Assembly: GCA_017942025.1 (NCBI GenBank)
Contig: JAGAVH010000061.1
Span: 1-60,734, forward strand
DNA from: Ruminiclostridium sp.
GTDB lineage: Bacteria > Bacillota > Clostridia > Oscillospirales > Ruminococcaceae
DNA length: 60,734 nt
Direction of reading: 5' to 3'
Shown here piece by piece: positions 43,901 to 53,275 of the stretch; the first letter of the stretch is position 1, and each line of letters starts with the position of its first letter. Below the pieces are notes generated by a model. That model was not told the DNA's origin. It did not search any database and worked only from the letters and a program-made list of their open reading frames with translations. The translations under genes were made by a program, and so were the position numbers.

Positions 43901-44878
43901 CAGGCGGCAGTTGACAAAAAGGCTGATACCGCAACTCTCAACCAGAAGGTAAGCGCACTCAACGACGCTATTGCAACAGCAGAAGCTACAGCAAAGGCAT
44001 ATACCGATCAGAAGGTAACCGACCTTAAAGGCGCTATCGCTGATGCAAAGAAGGATGCCGTTGACGTGGCAAAGGATCTTGTAAATAATGCAAAGACAGA
44101 GCTCAAGGATGCCATTGATAAGAAGGCTGACGGCACAAAGGTAAACTCATCTATCGCAAATCTTCAGAATGCAGTTCAGGCTCTGCAGAAGGCAAGCGAC
44201 GATTACATCGACGCTGACGCAAAGCTCAAGGCTGAGCTTGAAAATGCTATTGCAAGTGCAAAGCAGGAAGCTATTGACGCCGCTAAGGGCTACGCACCTT
44301 ACATCGGTATGAACGGCAACTGGTGGGTTGGCGACACAGATACAGGCGTTAACGCCAGCGGCATAAAGGGTGACACCGGTAACGGAATCGAAAACGTTAC
44401 AACCAAAAAGGAAAACGGTATAACAACAGTTACCATTACCTTTACAGATACTACAAAGGATCCCGTAATATTCACTATTGCAGATGGTGCAAAGGGTGAA
44501 AAGGGTGAGCAGGGTGTAGGTATTGCAAAGATTGAAAAGACTTCAAGCGAAGGCAATATCGATACATACACAATCACCTTTACAAACGACAAGACCTTTA
44601 CATTTACAGTAACCAACGGTAAGGACGGTAAGGACGGACTTACACCCTATATCGGCGATAACGGAAACTGGTGGATAGGTGACAACGATACCGGTGCAAA
44701 GGCGGCGGCTAGTACATTCTTCGGATCAGGCGGAATGGATATATTCGTAATTGTTGCAATCGCTATCGCAACACTGGCGCTTATCGGTAATATCGTACTT
44801 GTTGTATGGCAGCTTAAAAAGAAAAAGTCCAATACAGTAACTGTAGCTCCTTCTACAACTACAAACGACGGTGAATAA
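40985..44878 (+). CDS. Giant BspA-like surface protein with coiled-coil stalk
   Basis: A 1297-residue protein: long signal sequence (about 1-62, cleavage near ADAFA), a tandem array of DUF285/BspA-type leucine-rich units (about 130-440; repeated MxSMFxxCSSLTxLDLSxFDT), a Listeria-Bacteroides beta repeat (about 475-555, GYIFMGWFKDAE), a long Ala/Lys/Asp-rich coiled coil (about 560-1110), collagen-like Gly-x-y segments (GIKGDTG, GAKGEKGEQG, GKDGKDG) with two NGNWW(V/I)GD motifs, and a C-terminal membrane helix (about 1255-1280) with a basic tail. There is no LPxTG. It is probably an adhesin held on a stalk. The ATG at 40985 follows GTGAGGTAAG. Confidence 0.9.
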   Translation: MRKTSFKKIAESFAGTITMCFVAIASAIRSGCKKLSNPIGKVAAVCLSAVLAVAVMPADAFAAPVTTDIYWSVVQSGVDVILYLGNSEHVPSAEESMYPDGNVSPSNKGQDGLAYSSVSDAPYYAHSAYITKVVLESDIAPSSCFGWFSGFTACTAIEGLSYLDTSNVASMAGMFQDCSSLTELDLSGFNTANVNNMSEMFKGCSALTTVTFGAGFDTSEVIYMQNMFQGCSALTALDLSGFDTANVTNMTSMFDRCTSLGSVTFSADFDTTKVQYMPKMFNNCKSLTALDLSSFVTTNVTDMTSMFDSCSSLTQLDLSSFDTGKVTNMSNIFEDCSSLAVLNISGFNTSSVKDMQYMFSGCSSLTSLDLSNFVTTSATDMQSMFKGCSSLTSLVLTSFDTSKVQDMSSMFNDCSKLPELDLSSFDTSTARYVEDMFTHCSKLKNIKTPKKNNKITIVLPVFATYYDAEGNGYSNLPTTSGTSIALVAMHDVIINYGNIFTNESQLVADGETVVLKDPVADGYIFMGWFKDAEFTNEFDVKTPVIKDTTIYAKFVDYDDDMKDIADAIGKLETALDNVNDALDNKADANKLASVISDLDNAKQDIQSLLKQIDDYEDADANLENRLNSKIDAADALINKAVKDLSDRVTFLETEIAYAKSNITTNAGGIATLATNLVTLNTVLNDLSDTVTADYATKKELSDAIKSATDTINKTIDLLTGRVTTLEKDMATAKTDVKANADKIAKLAADLATLSNSLSSLSDTMTKDYATKKELEDAIKSANDTISTAVDDLSARILTLTTGLANANDSINTNKSDINTLKNDVSNIKSWKADAQKLISALQGLTSAQGADIHELKKSVKDLQAQIDAANVRIDAAELKIAALEGRVDVLEIADQNIEAAIDALEKAKADKSDIATLNEKIAELNAAIAAAEAIAKAYTDEKAAELVSSIETAKNQAINAAEDMVNKAKADLQAAVDKKADTATLNQKVSALNDAIATAEATAKAYTDQKVTDLKGAIADAKKDAVDVAKDLVNNAKTELKDAIDKKADGTKVNSSIANLQNAVQALQKASDDYIDADAKLKAELENAIASAKQEAIDAAKGYAPYIGMNGNWWVGDTDTGVNASGIKGDTGNGIENVTTKKENGITTVTITFTDTTKDPVIFTIADGAKGEKGEQGVGIAKIEKTSSEGNIDTYTITFTNDKTFTFTVTNGKDGKDGLTPYIGDNGNWWIGDNDTGAKAAASTFFGSGGMDIFVIVAIAIATLALIGNIVLVVWQLKKKKSNTVTVAPSTTTNDGE

Positions 44879-44887
44879 ATAAAAAAA

Positions 44888-44920
44888 GAGGCTGAACCGA
44901 ACAGGTTCAGCCTTTTCTCT
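44888..44920 (+). terminator. Terminator of the surface-protein gene
   Basis: AGGCTGAACC/GGTTCAGCCT stem followed by TTTCTCTTT. Confidence 0.85.
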
Positions 44921-44934
44921 TTAACAGACAATAA

Positions 44935-44966
44935 CCGCCAACCGACTTTCATCGGTTGGCGGTTGC
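44935..44966 (-). terminator. Hairpin beyond the 44995 gene
   Basis: Strong ACCGCCAACCGA/TCGGTTGGCGGT stem downstream of the minus-strand gene, without a clear U-tract. Confidence 0.55.
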
Positions 44967-44994
44967 CATTGTGTGTTACAGATAGCTGTACTTA

Positions 44995-45417
44995 TTAAGC
45001 TACGGTCTTTTCAGTACTGTAAACTGTTATCGTTTCTGTCTGATCGCCATAATAGAATGTGAAGTCTGTAACCATACGATATGTACCGCTTTCAAGATTG
45101 TATTTCCTGTTTGTTACTGAGGCAGTATTTGAATATTTAGTGGTTGTCCAGCTTCCGTTATCTATTCTGAAAAATATACCTAAAGCCCAATGCTTTTCTA
45201 TGGTCTGCACCATAGTAATCTTTGTTACACCTGTCATTCCTCTTGCTATACTTTCGCAGATTCCTGTTGTTCCATCTATTGATAAATAGGATTCAACGGA
45301 TGTTGCGTACTGGTAACAAGGAGCAACTTCATAATCATTATTTGTTTCCGCAGAAGCGCTTACACAAAAGCAGAAAATCATTGATAATGAAAGAATAATG
45401 GATAATAATCTTTTCAT
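44995..45417 (-). CDS. Small secreted protein of unknown function
   Basis: A 140-residue protein with a classical signal peptide (about 1-23, ending SASA) and a beta-rich mature domain of about 115 residues (segments such as GTYRMVTDFTFYYGDQTETI). GAAAGGAGG lies before the ATG on the minus strand. Its promoter region is shared with the divergent sigma gene at 45657, which may control it (inference). No family was recognised. Confidence 0.75.
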   Translation of the reverse strand: MKRLLSIILSLSMIFCFCVSASAETNNDYEVAPCYQYATSVESYLSIDGTTGICESIARGMTGVTKITMVQTIEKHWALGIFFRIDNGSWTTTKYSNTASVTNRKYNLESGTYRMVTDFTFYYGDQTETITVYSTEKTVA

Positions 45418-45592
45418 TACATTACCTCCTTTCTTTTATATTGAGATAATCCTCATATTTAAACAACGCTTTTTAATAGTAAAATGTTAGATGAAAATCA
45501 AAAAAATTTAATATTTGTAGATTTTCCACAATTTTCACATTGATAAATTGTTGAAATAACCTATGGCGTCCAATTCCTTTACTATGGATTTA

Positions 45593-45621
45593 TTGACTTT
45601 GCTATCTGTATATGTTATTAT
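45593..45621 (+). promoter_or_regulatory. Promoter of the second ECF sigma gene
   Basis: TTGACT (45593-45598), 17-base spacer, TATTAT (45616-45621). This puts the transcript start near 45628 and rules out the in-frame start at 45612. Confidence 0.75.
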
Positions 45622-45656
45622 TTACTCAGAGTACCCGTTATAAAGGAAGTGTAATT

Positions 45657-46187
45657 GTGCTTGCATTTTATATGTCCCTTGTGGATGATGAAAATGAGAA
45701 AAGTATCATAGAAGAATTATATAAATCAAATAAGAAGAAAATGTATTCCATCGCCTTCAGCTGTCTGCGTAATTCTCAGGACGCCGAGGATGTTGTTCAC
45801 GAGGCTTTTTTAGTTGCTATTGAAAAAAATAAAAAAATTTTTTCAATTCCATCTAACAAAAGGGCACCTTATCTCGATGTTATAGTTAGGAACATGTGTT
45901 ATTCCATTCTGAGAGAAGATAATCCGGTGGAGCTTTCAGGTGAAGAGGACGTGCCGATGGAAGAGGTTTTTCCTGAAGAAGAAGCTATCTCCAATATGGA
46001 GTGCGAACGTCTAATTGAGCTTATAAACAGTCTGCCCGAAGGACAGAGGGACGCTATGTATCTCAGATGTCGCTTCGGCTTTACCGAAGCAGAAATAGCG
46101 ACCTCTCTTTCAATAAGCGAAAATGCTGTAAGAAACAGAATTTATAACGCACGTAAAGCTATGAAGGAAAAACTGGGTAAGGATTAA
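45657..46187 (+). CDS. ECF-type RNA polymerase sigma factor
   Basis: A 176-residue sigma-70 family protein: region 2 with NSQDAEDVVHEAFLVAI and YLDVIVRNMCYSILRE, an acidic linker (EEDVPMEEVFPEEE), and region 4 with LPEGQRDAMYLRCRFGFTEAEIATSLSISENAVRNRI. GTG at 45657 with AAGGAA 9 bases upstream is the best start; ATG at 45672 is an alternative. It lies 11 bases ahead of its probable anti-sigma gene. Confidence 0.88.
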   Translation: MLAFYMSLVDDENEKSIIEELYKSNKKKMYSIAFSCLRNSQDAEDVVHEAFLVAIEKNKKIFSIPSNKRAPYLDVIVRNMCYSILREDNPVELSGEEDVPMEEVFPEEEAISNMECERLIELINSLPEGQRDAMYLRCRFGFTEAEIATSLSISENAVRNRIYNARKAMKEKLGKD

Positions 46188-46198
46188 AAGGAGGATAT

Positions 46199-46876
46199 AT
46201 GGACGATTTGTTATGTAAAGCATTTGACGAAGTATATGAGCACGAATTTGATAAATACAAGGTGAAAAAATTTCACATTTTCTCATTAAGACATCGCAGA
46301 AAAATGAAGGAGCTTTTCAGACAACTTGAAGTAAAGGAAGAGGATAAAAACGTTTCTCAGGGTTACAGACTACATGCGAAAAAGAAACGTCCTGCACTCC
46401 TTATTGTAGCAATTATTTTTTCAATATTACTGTCTGTAACTGCGGCGGCATATGCGGTTTACAGCTTCGGTTTTAAGAAACAGCCTGATCATACCATTGT
46501 TTTTTCGGAAAACATTGAAAAATCTCCGTCAAAAATAGAGTGCCTGTATGTAATATCACCTCTGCCTGACGGATACACCAAAAAAGAAAATAGCAAAGGG
46601 TATATATCAAATGCCATCCGTTATAACAACGAAGAAAAATATTTTATCCTGACTCAGAAGGTGAAGAAAGAGTATATTTGCCGATACAATACAGAAGGAT
46701 ACGAAATTGAAAAGCTAGACGTTAACGGATGTGATGGATTCCTTATAAAATTTAAGGATGATAACTTACTTGTCTGGGATAATGGTGACTATATTCTTGA
46801 ATTGCAAGGTACATTAGATAAAAACGAACTGGTGGAGCTTGCGAAAAACGTAAAAGCTCAGGAGATTGAAAAATAA
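46199..46876 (+). CDS. Membrane anti-sigma factor with DUF4367-like domain
   Basis: A 225-residue protein with a cytoplasmic N-terminus (1-64), one membrane helix (about 66-90) and an external domain that resembles DUF4367 (LPDGYTKKEN, a mid-length beta domain, and EKLDVNGCDGFLIKF). Such proteins follow ECF sigma genes in Firmicutes and hold the sigma factor at the membrane. AAAGGAGG lies before the ATG. The RHS toxin gene follows; regulation of it by this pair is possible but not shown. Confidence 0.8.
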   Translation: MDDLLCKAFDEVYEHEFDKYKVKKFHIFSLRHRRKMKELFRQLEVKEEDKNVSQGYRLHAKKKRPALLIVAIIFSILLSVTAAAYAVYSFGFKKQPDHTIVFSENIEKSPSKIECLYVISPLPDGYTKKENSKGYISNAIRYNNEEKYFILTQKVKKEYICRYNTEGYEIEKLDVNGCDGFLIKFKDDNLLVWDNGDYILELQGTLDKNELVELAKNVKAQEIEK

Positions 46877-46884
46877 GGTGTAAA

Positions 46885-46951
46885 AACCGCTTTTTCTTAT
46901 TTTGTAGATAGATGATAACGATTCTTCTCTTACAAATAAGGAAAGGCGGTT
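46885..46951 (+). terminator. Imperfect hairpin after the sigma/anti-sigma pair
   Basis: AACCGC...CTTATTTTGTA pairs imperfectly with ACAAATAAGGAAAGGCGGTT; then TATTTGCGTTTTGC. A plausible terminator. Confidence 0.55.
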
Positions 46952-47047
46952 ATTTGCGTTTTGCAATAAGGCATATTAAACAAATATAGAGCACGGAATT
47001 TGGCAATGTTCACAAAAATAAAAAATTTTCAAATTTCATCTAACAAA

Positions 47048-47075
47048 TTGACCTTTATTTTCGTTGTCTTATATA
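47048..47075 (+). promoter_or_regulatory. Promoter of the RHS gene
   Basis: TTGACC (47048-47053), 16-base spacer, TATATA (47070-47075). It lies inside the longer open frame that begins at 47000 and so supports the start at 47153. Confidence 0.7.
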
Positions 47076-47152
47076 GAAGAGCAAAATTCTTCTTTTTTAT
47101 CAGTAGATTCTTGTTGATAAGCTCTGTAGCAGGAGCAGAAAGGAAACTTGTT

Positions 47153-50100
47153 ATGAAAAGGAAGCTGAAAAAGGTCATAAGCGTTTTTCTTGCTGTGTCT
47201 ATGGCACTGCAGATTGCTGTGACCTCCTATGCCGAATCTGGCGTGGACTTTTCTTCGGCGTTTTCCTCGGATGATGCAGTAATATCGGATGACGGAAATA
47301 CCGAAGCGGAAAAGACGCTTATCGGCGAACTGAAAGAAAAGCGTACAGAAAATACAAAGCATTTTTTGTACAGCGATGGTACTATTGTAGCCGCACAGTA
47401 CGACACAGCGGTACATTATCTTGACGAAAGCGGTATCTGGCAGGATATTGACAACAGTCTAACAGAACAAGCCGCAACCGATGATGAAGATGATTTTGCA
47501 GGCTACGTAAACAAAGAAAATAACGTAAAAATCAAGTTCTCGGACGGAAACGCCTCAGGCAAATTCTTCAAATACGAAAAGGACGGCTGCAAGCTGACCT
47601 GGGGACTTGATAAGGCTGATTTAAGCGGAAAGTTCAGTATAGCTCCCGAGGTGCTTTCTGAAGCTGTAAATGAATATGCTCTGGATAATATAACATCATC
47701 CGTCAGATATAACTCTGTTATGGAAGATGTTGATATTTCCTACGAAATCAGCGGTAACAATATAAAAGAAAACATCATAATAAATGACGAGCTTTCTTCC
47801 TACAGCTTTACCTTTGATATAAAGGCGAAAAAGCTTGACCTTGAACTATGCGAGGATGGAAGTGTTTCTATCACTAAAGAGGACGGCACTCCCTTTGCAC
47901 AGATTCCCGCTCCCTTTATGTATGACAGCAACAATGAGTACAGTACAGATGTCAGCTTTTCTCTTGAAGAATATAAGGATGACAGATACTACCTTACTGT
48001 GACTGCAGACAAGGAGTGGATGAACGAAGAGGGCAGAGAATTTCCTGTTGTTATCGACCCTCCGATAGTACAGAACGGCTCTGCGATTTCAAGTACCTTT
48101 ATTTCCTCTGCCAATCCTAATGCAGGCTATAGCTCATGGGACAATCTCCTTGTCGGCAACAGTGAGACCCTGGGTAGTGTAAGAGCATACTTTAAGCTTA
48201 CTCTCCCCATACTTGAAAAAAGCGATGTAGTAGTAGACGCTCAGTTTAACATCTATCAGGGTTCTTCTGTGCCCAGCTCATTTACGGAAGGAAGAATATA
48301 CGCCTACAGAGTGAACAGCGACTGGAACGCCTCTGAACTGACCTGGAATCTAAGACCATATTTTCAGGTGACCATATCGGATTATACAACTTTTAGTGCG
48401 GGTAGCGACAGCAAAAATGTAAATATAACAGGTATGGTAAGAGAGTGGTACAACGGTATCGCAAATTACGGCTTTTTGCTGAAGGCTGATAACGAAGGCG
48501 GCAGAATTGCCACCGTCTCTTTTGCCAAGACCTACACATCATATAGCAATGCCTACGAGCCTTATCTTGTGATTAACTACAGAAGCAACAAGGGACTTGA
48601 AGGCTACTGGGGCTATCATACGGTAGGTGCAAGTGCGGCTGGCACAGCATACATAAACGATTTTTCAGGCAATCTTGTATTTACAAATACTATAGTAGCC
48701 GATAACGGAAACCGTATGCCTTTGTCTATGGGACTCGTGTATGACGGCTACAGAGCGAACGAGCAGTATCGTGTTTATGCAGACTCTTCAGCTGTAAAAT
48801 TCGGCAATATGAATTTCGGCCTTGGCTGGAAGCTGAGTATGGAAGAGTGCATATTGCCTGTAACAGACGAAGATATAGTTGATACCTACAAGTATATATA
48901 TGTAGATTCTGACGGTACGGAGCATTATCTTTATGAGGACGAAGCCGAGGACGGCAGTACCGTATATCTTGATGAGGACGGACTCGGACTTACACTCACC
49001 GTAATATCAGGTATCTACAGACTTACAGATAAAAGCGATAATTACAAGCAGTTCAATTCTTCGGGACTTCTTACCTATATTTCTGCCGCAAATGGTAATA
49101 AGAATATCCTTACATATACAAACGGACGAATTACGAGCATATCGGACGGTGCAGGAAGAAGCACCACTCTTACCTATAATTCATCGGGTTATCTTACAAG
49201 CGTAACCAATGTGGCAGGAAAAACTATCTCCTTCACTTACAACGACTCGGGATATCTGACAAGAATAACCTATCCTGACGGAACATACGCCAGCTACTCT
49301 TATGATACGGATGGTATGCTGTCGGGAACATATTCCTCTGAGGACGCATATCTTATTGCTTTCGGCTACTCGGCGAGCGGTAGCTTCAGACGTGTGGCTT
49401 CTTACGAGGAAAAAACAATAAGCTCGGCACCTGCCGTTGTTTCGGGACAGTCGGTAAAAATCGAATACGGCATAAACGACCTTTATACCGTTTATACCTC
49501 TATGGGTAAGGATAATACTATTGATACCGACGACGATATCAGAACGGTATATATCTTTGACAATTTCAGCAGAACCGTATCCTCATATTCCACCAATAAG
49601 GACGGAAAGAAAATCTACGGTGCAGGTGCAGTCACCTACGAAAGCGCAGTAAAGAGCGGCAAGACCAATAAAATAACCACTCAGTCGGTTATCGGCGGTG
49701 TGAATCCCAATCTTCTTACGGGACATCAATGCGAAGGTACGACGGGCTGGACTTCAGCCACCGTCGGCACGGCAAATAATGCAACATCTAAAACTGTAGA
49801 CAGTAACACAAAATATCTTGGTTCAAAGTCTATCAGAATATCCTCAGGACTTGCGGTAGCAGATTCTCTTACAGGATACAGGCAGACTGTAACTCTTGAA
49901 GCGGATACAAATTATATTCTCAGCGGATACATTCGCACAGATAACGTTTCAGGTACGGGCGCATGTCTTGCTGTATCAAATCCCAACACAACCTCAAGTA
50001 TAGCTTTCACTTCCGAATACGTAAGCGGCACAACAGATGAAGCTATCAATAGCGGATGGCAGAGGGTAAGTCTTTCCTTTGTCGCTCCTACATCAGGCAA

Positions 50101-53100
50101 TTACACAATAATTTTCGGTCTTGAAAACTGCACTGGTGTGGCATATTTCGACTGCTTACAGCTTGAAAAGAGCGAATATTTAAGCAATGCAAATCTGCTG
50201 GAAAATGCAGGTATGGAAAGTGCTTCAAACTGGACTGTTACGGGTAATTGCACCGTTTCCACAGGTCTTGACGGCAACGGTCTTGCATTAACGGGCAACC
50301 CCGACAGTAATTGCTCTCTTTATCAGGAGGTACCTCTCTACTCCTCTTCAAATACTACCTTCGTGCTTTCAGGCTGGGTAAAGGCAAGCTCAGTAAAGCT
50401 CAAGGGCACTCGCAGATTGAGACTGAGAGCGATAGTCTGCTATACTAACGGTGTAGGTGAGACCCATACCGCAAGCTTCCTCGGTAGCACTACAGACTGG
50501 CAGTTTGTAAGTATGAATATCGTTCCAAAGCAGAATTATGACATAGGAGCAATAAGAGTATATTGCGACTATGACCATAACTGCAATACGGCTATATTCG
50601 ACAACATTTCTCTTATCAAGGATACAGTAAAGAGTTATACCTATGACGATGATGGAAATACAGTTTCAGCTATCGACAGAGCGCAGAACAAATCCACCTT
50701 CGAATATCAGGATAACGACCTCGTAAAGCAGAATAACCCCACAGGCAACAGCTATAGCTATACCTATGACAGTAAGCATAATCTGCTGACAGCTACAAGC
50801 GAAAATAACGTAAAGTACAGCTTTAGCTATGATGTATTCGGTAATCCGCTGACTATGAAGCAGTCGGATTCTGAGGGTGGTTTAAGCATTAACAGCTCCG
50901 CCACATATACACCGGACGGCAATTATCTGAAAACGCTGACCGACAGCAGAGGAAATACCTCGGCGTATGTGTATAACACCTCTATGGGACTGCTTGCCAA
51001 GTTTACCGACGCCCTTGACAACAGAACGCTTTACGGATATAATGGAAATAACAACCGACTTATAGCGGTTGCAAACGATTCAAATAAAAACGGCAGCTTT
51101 GATACCTCCGATATCATGGTAAGTTACAGCTATTTAAGAGGCAGGCTCAGTACAATAACCCACAATGGCTTCAATTACGCTTTTACCTATGATAATTTCG
51201 GTAATATGCTGACCACCTCCGCAGGCGGAAACACTCTTGTAACAAACACCTATCAGGATAAAAACGGTCTGCTTACAAAGTCAGCCTACGGCAACGGTTA
51301 TAATATACTTTACCTTTATGACGAGCTTGGTCGTGTGTATTCCGAAAAGCACGGCTCTGACCCGATTATCCGCTATTATTATGATAACAACGGCAATCTT
51401 GCACGTCTTACAGGCGGTCAGGGCGGATTTGAGTACAAGTACGAGTACGACTTTATCGGACGACTTGTAAGAAGCTTTGCTACAAAGGATTCAGCGGATT
51501 ATCTCACCTCGCAGGTAAGATATGACGCCTATAACCGCATTTCACAGCAGAAATTTATTCTCGGTGACGGTACAAATCAGAGTTATCTGTATTATTATAA
51601 AAAAGATAATCTTGTGGGCGGTATGGTTCTGCCCTACAGCAGAAATCTTGCATATACCTATGACAGCTTAAACCGCCTGGTTTCAAAAACGCTCGGCGGC
51701 GGTACAGCGGATATATCCGAAAGCTATACATACCTTGCAGGGGCAGGCACAAATACAACTACGCCGCTTGTTTCAAGGATAACCTACAGCGACGGAAAAT
51801 ATCTGCAATATAGCTATGACGCGCTGAACAATATCTCCGCTGTTGTGGACAGCAACGGCGGCAAGCGCACAACCTACAGCTATGACGGTCTTGGACAGCT
51901 TATAAGGGAGAATAACCCTTATACAAATAAGAGCTATGTCTACGCCTACGACAAGGGCGGAAATATTACTTCGGTAACTACCTATGCTTATACAACGGGT
52001 ACATTAGGCACAGCTACAAGTACCGTAACCTATACCTACGGCGACACAGCCTGGAAGGATAAGCTGACAAGCTACAACGGTACAAATATAACCTACGACA
52101 GCATAGGCAATCCTTTAAACTACCGCAATGGTACGCTTGGTTGGGCTGGCAGACAGTTAAAGTCTTATACAAGTACAAACGGTACAACAACGATATATAC
52201 CTACAATTCTGATGGCGTTCGTATTGGTAAAAAGAGCGTATATCAGGGTAATACTTCTGAGACCTCTTATGTTGTATCGGGCACTACAATACTGAGTGAA
52301 ACCAAGGGTACAAGCACGATATATTATATCTATGACGATAAAGGTTTACCTATAGGTATTGTTTACAATGGTACAACTTATACTTACCGCAAGAATATTC
52401 AGGGTGACATTATTGCTATCCTTGATAGTGCAGGTAATGAGGTTGTAACCTATACCTATAATGCCTGGGGTGCGGTAGAAGATATAAGCGGTTCGCTTGA
52501 AACAACGTTAGGTGCGAAAAACCCCTTTAGGTACAGAGGTTACTATTACGATACTGAGACAGGATATTATTATCTTAATTCAAGATATTATGACCCTGTG
52601 ACGGGTAGGTTTTTGAATGCGGATACAACCGCTGTTCTGTTTGCTTCTCCAATGGGATTGACTGACAAAAACCTTTACGCTTATTGTGATAATAATCCTG
52701 TAATGCGTGTGGATGTTGGTGGAGAGTTTTGGAATGTTATAATAGGTGCTGTTATCGGTGGAACAATAAATATGGTTTCCTCGATAATTTCTGAAGTTAT
52801 AGAAGGCGATTTCACATTGACTGATATAGGTCAAATAGCATTATCAACTGCAATTGGAGCGGTAGAAGGCGCAGCAATCGCACTATGCCCAGCAGCTTCA
52901 GTGGCGTTTAGTGCAACCGCAAGTGCGCTCGATACTGCTGTAAATGGAATTATTGATGGTGATAGCGTTGGTGAAATAGTAACAAACTCGCTTTTGTCTG
53001 GAGCGATAGGTGCAGTTGCTGGATCTGGGGGCAGTGACTTCGTTAAAGGCGGTAAACTAATAAATGAGACTGCAGGCTCATTAGGTAATGCTGTGAAAAA

Positions 53101-53275
53101 GGGTGTTCATCCAGTTGTCAAAAAAGCAGCGAAAAAAACGATAAAAAAAGCAGCAAAAAGCATTGCAAAGTCGTATGTTTCTGGACAAGTGGAGGATATT
53201 GCTTACGGTGGCTTATATGAGTTTAGTTCGTTCTATATAAGAGCTTCAATGCCGTGGTATAGCGGGAGACAATAA
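47153..53275 (+). CDS. Secreted RHS/YD-repeat polymorphic toxin (WapA-like)
   Basis: A 2040-residue exported protein. Signal peptide about 1-29; a DNRLRE-type domain (about 300-485); two carbohydrate-binding-like jelly-roll domains (about 860-1155, each opening with N-L-L and a Trp); YD repeats (about 1160-1790); the RHS core RYRGYYYDTETGYYYLNSRYYDP followed by GRFLNADT and NNPVM; then a variable tip (about 1860-2040). The tip is Gly/Ala-rich and hydrophobic with a Lys-rich segment (KKAAKKTIKKAAK), and matches no toxin family I know. AGAAAGGAAA precedes the ATG at 47153. The next gene starts at the base after its stop and is the likely immunity gene. Confidence 0.92.
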   Translation: MKRKLKKVISVFLAVSMALQIAVTSYAESGVDFSSAFSSDDAVISDDGNTEAEKTLIGELKEKRTENTKHFLYSDGTIVAAQYDTAVHYLDESGIWQDIDNSLTEQAATDDEDDFAGYVNKENNVKIKFSDGNASGKFFKYEKDGCKLTWGLDKADLSGKFSIAPEVLSEAVNEYALDNITSSVRYNSVMEDVDISYEISGNNIKENIIINDELSSYSFTFDIKAKKLDLELCEDGSVSITKEDGTPFAQIPAPFMYDSNNEYSTDVSFSLEEYKDDRYYLTVTADKEWMNEEGREFPVVIDPPIVQNGSAISSTFISSANPNAGYSSWDNLLVGNSETLGSVRAYFKLTLPILEKSDVVVDAQFNIYQGSSVPSSFTEGRIYAYRVNSDWNASELTWNLRPYFQVTISDYTTFSAGSDSKNVNITGMVREWYNGIANYGFLLKADNEGGRIATVSFAKTYTSYSNAYEPYLVINYRSNKGLEGYWGYHTVGASAAGTAYINDFSGNLVFTNTIVADNGNRMPLSMGLVYDGYRANEQYRVYADSSAVKFGNMNFGLGWKLSMEECILPVTDEDIVDTYKYIYVDSDGTEHYLYEDEAEDGSTVYLDEDGLGLTLTVISGIYRLTDKSDNYKQFNSSGLLTYISAANGNKNILTYTNGRITSISDGAGRSTTLTYNSSGYLTSVTNVAGKTISFTYNDSGYLTRITYPDGTYASYSYDTDGMLSGTYSSEDAYLIAFGYSASGSFRRVASYEEKTISSAPAVVSGQSVKIEYGINDLYTVYTSMGKDNTIDTDDDIRTVYIFDNFSRTVSSYSTNKDGKKIYGAGAVTYESAVKSGKTNKITTQSVIGGVNPNLLTGHQCEGTTGWTSATVGTANNATSKTVDSNTKYLGSKSIRISSGLAVADSLTGYRQTVTLEADTNYILSGYIRTDNVSGTGACLAVSNPNTTSSIAFTSEYVSGTTDEAINSGWQRVSLSFVAPTSGNYTIIFGLENCTGVAYFDCLQLEKSEYLSNANLLENAGMESASNWTVTGNCTVSTGLDGNGLALTGNPDSNCSLYQEVPLYSSSNTTFVLSGWVKASSVKLKGTRRLRLRAIVCYTNGVGETHTASFLGSTTDWQFVSMNIVPKQNYDIGAIRVYCDYDHNCNTAIFDNISLIKDTVKSYTYDDDGNTVSAIDRAQNKSTFEYQDNDLVKQNNPTGNSYSYTYDSKHNLLTATSENNVKYSFSYDVFGNPLTMKQSDSEGGLSINSSATYTPDGNYLKTLTDSRGNTSAYVYNTSMGLLAKFTDALDNRTLYGYNGNNNRLIAVANDSNKNGSFDTSDIMVSYSYLRGRLSTITHNGFNYAFTYDNFGNMLTTSAGGNTLVTNTYQDKNGLLTKSAYGNGYNILYLYDELGRVYSEKHGSDPIIRYYYDNNGNLARLTGGQGGFEYKYEYDFIGRLVRSFATKDSADYLTSQVRYDAYNRISQQKFILGDGTNQSYLYYYKKDNLVGGMVLPYSRNLAYTYDSLNRLVSKTLGGGTADISESYTYLAGAGTNTTTPLVSRITYSDGKYLQYSYDALNNISAVVDSNGGKRTTYSYDGLGQLIRENNPYTNKSYVYAYDKGGNITSVTTYAYTTGTLGTATSTVTYTYGDTAWKDKLTSYNGTNITYDSIGNPLNYRNGTLGWAGRQLKSYTSTNGTTTIYTYNSDGVRIGKKSVYQGNTSETSYVVSGTTILSETKGTSTIYYIYDDKGLPIGIVYNGTTYTYRKNIQGDIIAILDSAGNEVVTYTYNAWGAVEDISGSLETTLGAKNPFRYRGYYYDTETGYYYLNSRYYDPVTGRFLNADTTAVLFASPMGLTDKNLYAYCDNNPVMRVDVGGEFWNVIIGAVIGGTINMVSSIISEVIEGDFTLTDIGQIALSTAIGAVEGAAIALCPAASVAFSATASALDTAVNGIIDGDSVGEIVTNSLLSGAIGAVAGSGGSDFVKGGKLINETAGSLGNAVKKGVHPVVKKAAKKTIKKAAKSIAKSYVSGQVEDIAYGGLYEFSSFYIRASMPWYSGRQ

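Noticed and set aside
41926-44952. Long minus-strand ORFs opposite the surface-protein gene
   Set aside because: They are antisense shadows of the repeat-rich coding sequence and lack start signals.
45612-45656. Upstream start of the second ECF sigma gene
   Set aside because: It overlaps the -10 box at 45616-45621; GTG at 45657 has the ribosome-binding site.
47000-47152. N-terminal extension of the RHS protein
   Set aside because: The frame is open from 47000, but the promoter at 47048-47075 lies inside it, and the ATG at 47153 has AAAGGA and begins a normal signal peptide.
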